Program-made: the position numbers and the translations under genes
Shown here: positions 5,183 to 10,502 of the stretch, one piece after another
Numbering within the stretch: position 1 is the first letter of the stretch
Layout: every line of letters begins with the position of its first letter
Origin: Nitrospinaceae bacterium
GTDB lineage: Bacteria > Nitrospinota > Nitrospinia > Nitrospinales > VA-1
DNA length: 10,502 nucleotides
Assembly: GCA_016763735.1 (NCBI GenBank)
Contig: JAESTE010000078.1
Location: forward strand, 1 to 10,502
Reading direction: 5' to 3'
Notes under the pieces: model-generated
Databases searched by the model: none
What the model was told of the DNA's origin: nothing
What the model saw: only the letters and a program-made list of their open reading frames with translations

Positions 5183-6730
5183 TTCCCACTCGATGGTGCC
5201 GGGGGGTTTGGAGCTGATGTCGTAGACCACACGGTTGACACCGTGGACTTCGTTGATGATGCGACTGGAAAAGGTGCCGAGTAGTTCGTAGGGCAGGTGT
5301 GCCCAGTCGGCTGTCATGCCGTCGGTGCTGGTGACAGCGCGAATGGCAACCACGCTTTCGTAGGTGCGTGAGTCTCCCATAACTCCAACGGTCTTGACCG
5401 GGAGTAGCACCGCAAACGATTGCCATAAATCGTTGTAGAGTCCTGCTGCTTTTATTTCTTCAAGAATTATTTTGTCTGCTGCGCAGAGGATGTCGAGTCG
5501 CTCTTGGGTAATGTTCCCCAGAATGCGTATGGCCAGTCCCGGTCCGGGGAAAGGTTGGCGGTTGATGATTTCATCGGAGATGCCCATCTCTCTACCCAGT
5601 TCGCGGACTTCGTCTTTAAATAATTCGCGGAACGGTTCGAGTAACTTCAGGTTCATCTTTTCCGGCAAGCCGCCGACATTATGATGCGATTTGATAACAG
5701 CCGACGGCCCTTTGAATGAGACAGACTCAATCACATCCGGGTAGAGCGTTCCTTGTGCGAGGAAAGTGAAGTTGCCAAGACGTTTTGCTTCTTTTTCAAA
5801 CACGTCAATGAAGGTGTTGCCGATGGACTTTCTTTTTTGTTCGGGATCGGTCACGCCTGTCAGTTTACTGAGGAATTGGTCGGAGGCATCGATTACATCC
5901 AGGTTGATATTGAAATTGTCGCGAAAGGTTTTTTCTACTTTGTCTTTTTCGCCTGTGCGCAGGAGTCCGTTGTCGATAAACAGGCAGTAAAGGTTGTCAC
6001 CGATGGCCTTGTGGATCAGCACGGCGGTTACTGAAGAGTCGACGCCGCCGCTTAATCCGCAGATTACTTTTTCGTCACCGACTTTTTTGCGGATATCTTC
6101 GATCATAAAATCGACTAACGATTCAATTTTCCAGTTGGCAGCGCATTCGCAGATTTTAAAAAGAAAATTTCTTAGAATTGTTTCGCCATCCACGGTATGA
6201 ACCACTTCTGGATGAAATTGGATGCCGTAAATTTTTGCTATCGGGTTCTCAATGGCTGCCAACGGCGAATTGCCAGTGAAGGCGATGGGCTTGAATTTGT
6301 CCGGTAGTTTAGAGATGCGGTCGCCGTGACTCATCCATACGGTGGAGTTGTTTTTAACGCCTTCAAATAGATGTGAAAATTCTTTCAGCATCAATTCTGC
6401 GCGACCAAACTCACGATGATCTGAAGGGTGGACCTCTCCTCCTAGAAGATGCGTGATGAGCTGCACGCCATAGCAGATACCTAAAATGGGAATTCCCAAT
6501 TCAAATAATTTGGGATCGCATAGATGAGAATCTGCATCGAGAACACTTGCAGGCCCTCCTGAAAGAATAATCCCCTTAGGTTTGAATTCGGAAATCTTGT
6601 CCAGCGTCATGGTGCAGGGATGTATTTCGCAATACACCTCGCACTCGCGGATTTTGCGGGCGATGTTCTGGGTGTACTGCGACCCAAAATCAAGAACTAG
6701 AATTTTTTGTTCGTGCAGTAGGTCTGTCAT
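5180..6730 (-). CDS. guaA: GMP synthase (glutamine-hydrolysing)
   Basis: This 516-residue cytoplasmic enzyme converts XMP to GMP using ATP and glutamine, the last step of guanine nucleotide synthesis. The N-terminal class I glutamine amidotransferase domain (about 8-195) has the nucleophile Cys86 in GICYGVQ and the catalytic His173/Glu175 in QFHPEV. The ATP-pyrophosphatase domain carries the P-loop SGGVDSS (227-233). The C-terminal dimerisation domain has RQPFPGPGLAIR (391-402) and ends in KPPGTIEWE, as in typical GuaA. Length is normal and all key residues are present. It starts 24 bp after the guaB stop, so the two form an operon. No Shine-Dalgarno sequence is visible before its ATG; the upstream bases are ACTCCCCAAAGC. 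Confidence 0.97.
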   Translation of the reverse strand: MTDLLHEQKILVLDFGSQYTQNIARKIRECEVYCEIHPCTMTLDKISEFKPKGIILSGGPASVLDADSHLCDPKLFELGIPILGICYGVQLITHLLGGEVHPSDHREFGRAELMLKEFSHLFEGVKNNSTVWMSHGDRISKLPDKFKPIAFTGNSPLAAIENPIAKIYGIQFHPEVVHTVDGETILRNFLFKICECAANWKIESLVDFMIEDIRKKVGDEKVICGLSGGVDSSVTAVLIHKAIGDNLYCLFIDNGLLRTGEKDKVEKTFRDNFNINLDVIDASDQFLSKLTGVTDPEQKRKSIGNTFIDVFEKEAKRLGNFTFLAQGTLYPDVIESVSFKGPSAVIKSHHNVGGLPEKMNLKLLEPFRELFKDEVRELGREMGISDEIINRQPFPGPGLAIRILGNITQERLDILCAADKIILEEIKAAGLYNDLWQSFAVLLPVKTVGVMGDSRTYESVVAIRAVTSTDGMTADWAHLPYELLGTFSSRIINEVHGVNRVVYDISSKPPGTIEWE

Positions 6731-6754
6731 GCTTTGGGGAGTTTTTTTTGTAAG

Positions 6755-8221
6755 TCAGTCGATGTAATAATTGGGCGCTTCTTTGGTGACGATCACATCG
6801 TGGACATGACTTTCGCGCAGTCCAGAAGAAGTGATTTTAATAAACGAAGCATTTTTTCTTAATTCGTCAATGGAAGCGGCGCCACAATAACCCATCCCGG
6901 CGCGCAGTCCCCCGAGTAACTGGTGAACCGTAAATGAAAGGGCCCCTCGGTAGGGGATGCGTGCTTCCACTCCTTCGGGTACCAGTTTGCTTTCGGATAA
7001 TTCCAGTTCCTGAAAATAACGGTCGCTGGACCCTTGCGACATAGCAGCGATGGAACCCATACCGCGATACTCTTTATAGCTTCTGCCTTGATAAAGAATT
7101 TTTTCGCCAGGACTTTCTTCGGTGCCGGCGAATAAAGAGCCGATCATCACCGTGCTGGCTCCGGCGGCGATAGCTTTGGTGACATCGCCGGAGAGCTTGA
7201 TGCCGCCGTCTGAAATGACAGGGATGTTTTTCTTTTCCGCTACCTTCACACATTCAGCGACTGCCGAAATTTGTGGAACGCCAACACCGCTCACGACCCG
7301 TGTGGTGCAAATGGAGCCGGGACCGATTCCCACTTTCACTGCATCGACACCCGCTTTTATCAATGCTGCGGTGCCCTCTGCTGTAGCAACATTGCCGCCA
7401 ATGATTTGTAATTTTGGAAAGGATTTTTTGATTTCACGTATGGTACTCAAAACTTTTTCGGAGTGGCCGTGTGCGCTGTCAATGACCAGAACATTCAGTC
7501 CCACTCGTACCAGGTCTTCAATATGTTCTATCGGGTTCTGAGTTACACCCAGTGCAGCCCCTACCAACAATCTGCCTTTAGAATCTTTTGCGGAATTTGG
7601 GAACTGGCCGGATTTTTCAATGTCTTTGATTGTGATCAACCCTTTCAGATGCCCCTTTTTGTCGACCACCAATAATTTTTCGATGCGGTTGTCGTGTAGA
7701 ATCTCTTTTGATTTTGCAAGAGAAGTACCTTCGGGAATGGTAATCAGGTTGTCTTTGGTCATCAAAGTGCTAATTTTTTTATTAAGGTTGGTTTCAAACC
7801 TCAAGTCACGGTTGGTCAATATGCCCACCAGTTTTTTCTTTTGCGTGATGGGGAAACCCTTGATGTTGTATTTTTTCATTACCTGAAGGGCTTCACTGAT
7901 CTTCTGGTCGGGTTCCAGAGTGATGGGGTCGGGAATCATAACACTTACCGAGCGTTTGACCTTGTCCACCATTTTGCGCTGTCTTTCTGGAGGTAAGTTT
8001 CGATGGATGATACCGATTCCCCCTTCCTGTGCCATTGCAATAGCCAGACTCGTTTCGGTGACGGTATCCATCGGTGCGCTGATCAGTGGGCATTTCAGTT
8101 TAATTTTTTGGGTCAATCGCGTAGAAACATCCACATTCGCAGGCAAAACCTTGGAATGGGCAGGCAACAATAAAACATCATCAAAAGTCAGGTAGGTCGG
8201 GACTTTTTCGGGGTCAATCAT
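6755..8221 (-). CDS. guaB: IMP dehydrogenase
   Basis: This 488-residue cytoplasmic enzyme oxidises IMP to XMP with NAD+, the committed step to guanine nucleotides. The (beta/alpha)8 catalytic barrel is interrupted by a CBS-domain pair (about 93-205). The active-site loop GPGSICTTR (300-308) carries the nucleophile Cys305. DGGI (338-341) and YRGMGS (385-390) bind the phosphate, and EGVEARIPYRG (417-427) holds the flap arginine Arg421. Length and motifs are standard. It lies directly upstream of guaA, giving an IMP-to-GMP operon. No Shine-Dalgarno sequence precedes the ATG, but a -10-like TATAAA ends 5 nt before it. Confidence 0.97.
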   Translation of the reverse strand: MIDPEKVPTYLTFDDVLLLPAHSKVLPANVDVSTRLTQKIKLKCPLISAPMDTVTETSLAIAMAQEGGIGIIHRNLPPERQRKMVDKVKRSVSVMIPDPITLEPDQKISEALQVMKKYNIKGFPITQKKKLVGILTNRDLRFETNLNKKISTLMTKDNLITIPEGTSLAKSKEILHDNRIEKLLVVDKKGHLKGLITIKDIEKSGQFPNSAKDSKGRLLVGAALGVTQNPIEHIEDLVRVGLNVLVIDSAHGHSEKVLSTIREIKKSFPKLQIIGGNVATAEGTAALIKAGVDAVKVGIGPGSICTTRVVSGVGVPQISAVAECVKVAEKKNIPVISDGGIKLSGDVTKAIAAGASTVMIGSLFAGTEESPGEKILYQGRSYKEYRGMGSIAAMSQGSSDRYFQELELSESKLVPEGVEARIPYRGALSFTVHQLLGGLRAGMGYCGAASIDELRKNASFIKITSSGLRESHVHDVIVTKEAPNYYID

Positions 8222-8226
8222 AAGTT

Positions 8227-8257
8227 TTTATAGGGAGAAAATTGCATAAAATGTAAA
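8227..8257 (-). promoter_or_regulatory. Candidate leaderless guaB promoter
   Basis: On the minus strand TTTACA (8257-8252) and TATAAA (8232-8227) are 19 nt apart. The start codon begins 5 nt after TATAAA, so transcription would begin at or next to the A of ATG. This agrees with the missing Shine-Dalgarno sequence. The spacer is longer than the 17-nt optimum. Confidence 0.4.
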
Positions 8258-8277
8258 AAAGCCATACTAGCACGGCT
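8255..8277 (-). terminator. Intrinsic terminator between the phosphatidyltransferase gene and guaB
   Basis: On the minus strand AGCCGT, loop GCTAGT, ATGGCT forms a 6-bp stem (one G-U pair; 8277-8272 with 8265-8260) running straight into TTTTT (8259-8255). It lies 68 nt after the phosphatidyltransferase stop codon and should end the lipid head-group unit. Because it also precedes guaB on the same strand, it could instead serve as an attenuator if guaB is transcribed from further upstream. Confidence 0.7.
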
Positions 8278-8345
8278 GGACATCTTCTTGCATTAGATTT
8301 CTATTGGAATAGGTTAATCCCTTCAGTGGCATAATATAGACCTCT

Positions 8346-9017
8346 TTAAGCTCTTTTGAACCACCGTGCGCCCTCTGAGATAAGTGAATACAGGTGAGTC
8401 GTAAAGAAGCATAAAGCGATTATGAATGAAGTGGCGGGAATTAACCATGCAACCAATAAAGCGACATTAACAAATCCAATTGCCGTAGCTGATTTTGTCA
8501 GACTTCTTATTAGGTAGGGCATTGGGAAGGGTGAGAGCATCGAGATGGAATTTAGAAGCACCACGGTAATCAAAAGTGCGTCGGGGGCAAATCCGAAATA
8601 TTGCGCTGTCAGGAGCGCTAAAAGCAAGTGTCGCATCAGTTCGTTAGTGGGCGACCCGACGCTGTTTTTTTCAGATGCTGTTAATCGAGAGGTGACACGT
8701 ATTAAGATCACGGATACGGCTATCAAGCTGACAATGCCAAAGGTCATCTCATAGTGAATACCAATCGCTATGACAAAGATTATATGAGCGACGGCATCGC
8801 AAACATTGTCCAATGCTGCCCCAAAATGGCTCCTGAGGTTTAGCTTTATAGCAAGGATGCCATCAAGATCATCCATGATGTTGTTGTATATGATCAAGGG
8901 GATCAAATATTGAAAGCCGTCTTTAAAAAAGAGAACTGCAAGTGGAAGAACTCCCAGTATGGAAACAATATTGGGTATGTTTTTATAAAGGAATGTCCAA
9001 ATGAAGGAACTCTTCAT
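8346..9017 (-). CDS. CDP-alcohol phosphatidyltransferase-like membrane protein
   Basis: This 223-residue protein has multiple hydrophobic segments (about 14-31, 36-47, 76-107, 131-160, 180-210), making it an integral inner-membrane protein. DDLDG (49-53) starts a pattern that matches the CDP-alcohol phosphotransferase signature D-x2-D-G-x2-A-R-x8-G-x3-D-x3-D: Asp49, Asp52, Gly53, Ala56, Gly66, Asp70 and Asp74 are all present with exact spacing. The usual Arg is Ile57, followed by Lys58. An N-terminal NIPNIVS (13-19) also fits the family. The expected reaction is transfer of a phospho-alcohol from a CDP-activated donor to a lipid or alcohol acceptor. Its ATG overlaps the methyltransferase stop as ATGA, and it has no Shine-Dalgarno sequence of its own, so translation is probably coupled. 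Confidence 0.72.
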   Translation of the reverse strand: MKSSFIWTFLYKNIPNIVSILGVLPLAVLFFKDGFQYLIPLIIYNNIMDDLDGILAIKLNLRSHFGAALDNVCDAVAHIIFVIAIGIHYEMTFGIVSLIAVSVILIRVTSRLTASEKNSVGSPTNELMRHLLLALLTAQYFGFAPDALLITVVLLNSISMLSPFPMPYLIRSLTKSATAIGFVNVALLVAWLIPATSFIIALCFFTTHLYSLISEGARWFKRA

Positions 9018-9907
9018 CGGATGATAGAACTAGTCTCGTTGCTTGAACTAGATTGAGAATCAGCACGAACCACAAAAAAATGGTTTGTCAGTTCAGGAAA
9101 GTCTATCCCCATTGCCGAAGGAATATTTATTATCCAAGGGTTGCCTAAGCGCAGACCCCAGTATGCCAGACGCCCTACCGCCGGAATGATTTGAAGACTC
9201 TTTGGTACTGAAGTTTTCCATTTTTTGATGAGTTCACAACCCATTTGCATAAGAGTATAGGGTGCGTTTAAACATGTTTGGGCTACTGTTAGATCGCATT
9301 TATTGAACAAGCCGAGATAGTTGGAAACGGAACGGTAGACGGCTTGGTATTCTTCCCCCTCCCGTGTGAGGGTACCATTTCGCACCGTACTTTCCCGGCA
9401 GAGGATAATGCCTCCCGGGCTAAGCAATGGTTTTAATTTCTGTAGCAAGGCGACCACATCATTTTCATTGAGATACATCAATAGTCCCCCCAGAAAGATA
9501 AGGGAAAATCGACCTTCTGGTTCAAAGGACATTACGTCGCCTTGGATGGGAGTAAAATTTTTGTAGGAAGCGCAACGCTGTACCATACTCTCATACAATG
9601 GTGCACTGGCTTCAACGGCAATTACCTTGTTGAACTTCTGCGCAAAAAATTCTGCCCAATAGCCGACACCACTTCCCAAATCCAAGGCGGCTCCCGTGGC
9701 ATCGATCTTGGCGTTGTGGAGTAGTTGCTGGACAATAGCAGACTCGGCAAGAAAGCGAAAATGCCCTGCATTGGCAGGAAAGCCAAAGCCTTCCATCATA
9801 TAGGGACCCATGATAGAGGGGGCCGCTTTCTTCCAATAACTATTGACTACCGAATAGTTCAGTTCTTTAGCCGTCGTATCGGTTTTATCGTTCATCAGGA
9901 TGTCCAC
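9014..9907 (-). CDS. Class I SAM-dependent methyltransferase
   Basis: This 297-residue soluble protein has motif I LDLGSGVGYW (75-84), an acidic residue ending beta-2 (VIAVEAS, Glu99), the motif II-like GDVMSF (123-128), and LIFLGGLLMYL (137-147) followed by LLSPGGIILCRES (161-173). This is the Rossmann-type SAM methyltransferase core. The start used is a GTG at 9907; an ATG at 9895 (MNDKTDT) is equally possible, and neither has a clear Shine-Dalgarno sequence. The C-terminus is a Ser-rich tail. It is coupled by a 4-bp overlap to the phosphatidyltransferase and lies downstream of the nucleotidyltransferase gene. Methylation of a lipid head group or its precursor is a reasonable inference, but the substrate cannot be read from the sequence. 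Confidence 0.78.
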   Translation of the reverse strand: MDILMNDKTDTTAKELNYSVVNSYWKKAAPSIMGPYMMEGFGFPANAGHFRFLAESAIVQQLLHNAKIDATGAALDLGSGVGYWAEFFAQKFNKVIAVEASAPLYESMVQRCASYKNFTPIQGDVMSFEPEGRFSLIFLGGLLMYLNENDVVALLQKLKPLLSPGGIILCRESTVRNGTLTREGEEYQAVYRSVSNYLGLFNKCDLTVAQTCLNAPYTLMQMGCELIKKWKTSVPKSLQIIPAVGRLAYWGLRLGNPWIINIPSAMGIDFPELTNHFFVVRADSQSSSSNETSSIIR

Positions 9908-9945
9908 TGTTGTTTTTTGGAAGTGCTACTCTAGAAATTAAACGT

Positions 9946-10044
9946 TGAATCCCACCAGTGGGTTTAATTCCCTGTGGCTTGCACGCCTGTTAAATAAAAA
10001 TATTTTTGGGATACCCCGTCTGCTTGCGGTGGGGTCGGTCATTT
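9946..10044 (-). repeat. Hairpin-rich intergenic repeat, copy C (about 99 bp)
   Basis: This is a diverged copy in the same orientation as B. The central TGTTAAATAAAAATATTTTT core is unchanged. The CCCAC/GTGGG stem is kept with a shorter CA loop. The CGTGGC/GCCACG stem is damaged by a substitution and a 1-base deletion. The ACCCCG stem keeps pairing through a G-U (ACCCCG with TGGGGT). It starts 14 nt after the stop codon of the nucleotidyltransferase gene and ends about 38 nt before the methyltransferase start. Confidence 0.88.
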
Positions 10045-10058
10045 CCAAAATATCTGAT

Positions 10059-10502
10059 TTAGCAAGTTTCGGGATACGCATCCGTTTCTTCGAGCATTCG
10101 TTCTGCATTTGCAAGATCAGCAGGTGTGTCAATTTCATACCAACTTTCGGGATCAAAGACAACGCTGTCTATGGAAAGGTTGCCATCGGCTACCATCTCT
10201 TTGAAGATCACCTCGTAAAACTCGTTTACTTTGCCAGAAGATATATAAAGCTCTAATCGTTCAACGACTTTTTGCCACGATGACTTTGAGAGGCTGTAAA
10301 TATTGACTGTTTTATAGTGAGTGCCTTTTGTACATCCGTTCATACCAAAGGCTTGGACTGTGTTCATAGAATCCATGGTTACCGTTGTTCCATTCATCCA
10401 GGGTTGCATTGGAGAAACAGCGATTTTATTTGGATAGAGAAGACCTTCCAATTGTGAGGTTTCAAATACAAGGTCGCTTTCGAGCAAAAGAAAAGATTCC
10501 TG
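10059..10502 (-). CDS. Sugar/choline-phosphate-type nucleotidyltransferase, incomplete (start beyond window)
   Basis: The C-terminal 147 residues are visible. The frame is open to the right edge; the codon at 10485-10487 is TTG and reads as an internal Leu, so the true start is outside the window. The visible protein opens QESFLLLESDLVFE, the metal-binding Asp strand of a LicC-type nucleotidyltransferase, and continues with HYKTVNIYSLS, EFYEVIFKEM and WYEIDTPADLANAE near the C-terminus. This pattern is typical of phosphocholine and 2-aminoethylphosphonate cytidylyltransferases, which make CDP-activated head groups. It ends directly after the transferase domain, with no fused aminotransferase. 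With the downstream methyltransferase and phosphatidyltransferase it suggests a head-group activation pathway. Substrate specificity is inferred. Confidence 0.7.
   Translation of the reverse strand, partial: QESFLLLESDLVFETSQLEGLLYPNKIAVSPMQPWMNGTTVTMDSMNTVQAFGMNGCTKGTHYKTVNIYSLSKSSWQKVVERLELYISSGKVNEFYEVIFKEMVADGNLSIDSVVFDPESWYEIDTPADLANAERMLEETDAYPETC

Noticed and set aside
7122..7541. 139-aa + strand reading frame inside guaB
   Set aside because: It is entirely opposite a highly conserved guaB region and has no family features.
8222..8345. Purine-responsive riboswitch before guaB
   Set aside because: The 124-nt gap shows only a simple terminator stem and promoter-like hexamers; no multi-stem aptamer layout was recognised.
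40..10044. CRISPR array
   Set aside because: The three repeat copies are about 100 bp, kilobases apart and in mixed orientation, with no regular spacers.
10059..10487. Complete 142-aa gene starting at TTG 10487
   Set aside because: The frame stays open to the window edge, and the residues before the TTG (QESFL) complete a conserved strand, so the gene is cut by the window rather than starting here.

Overview
The window is a stretch of bacterial chromosome, apparently from a Gram-negative organism: it encodes a Tat-exported molybdenum enzyme and a Sec-exported partner. Base composition is moderate and Shine-Dalgarno signals are weak or absent before several genes. The taxon cannot be fixed from sequence alone; Nitrospinota or a deltaproteobacterial lineage is only a loose guess. 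There are nine complete protein genes, one protein gene cut by the right edge, and an unusual amount of structured intergenic DNA. No rRNA, tRNA, CRISPR array or transposase gene was seen.

Layout. (1) 1-2553: a two-domain aldolase/short-chain dehydrogenase on the + strand is bracketed by two inverted copies of a 101-bp hairpin-rich repeat (copies A and B, 99/101 identical). A third copy (C) lies at about 9946-10044. Between the aldolase and copy B sit a hairpin on the stop codon and a 128-bp imperfect inverted-repeat element. (2) 2554-3932, minus strand: a SUMF/FGE-fold exported protein overlaps a Tat-exported, sulfite-oxidase-fold molybdopterin enzyme by 13 bp; the two look like one unit. 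(3) 4086-5004, plus strand: a small nucleotidyltransferase-fold protein is followed by an HTH protein. This resembles a toxin-antitoxin pair and has a 17-nt palindrome at the gene junction. (4) 5005-5179: a hairpin-dense convergent intergenic region. (5) 5180-8221, minus strand: guaB then guaA, the two-step branch from IMP to GMP, preceded by a clear intrinsic terminator and a candidate leaderless promoter. (6) 8346-10502, minus strand: an incomplete cytidylyltransferase-like gene, repeat C, a SAM methyltransferase and a CDP-alcohol phosphatidyltransferase-like membrane protein. The last two are coupled by an ATGA overlap. Together they suggest head-group activation and transfer to a lipid.

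The points most worth a second look are the hairpin-rich repeat family, which follows stop codons in a fixed orientation; the nucleotidyltransferase/HTH pair; the exported SUMF/molybdoenzyme pair; and the lipid head-group cluster, whose phosphatidyltransferase has Ile in place of the usual motif Arg.
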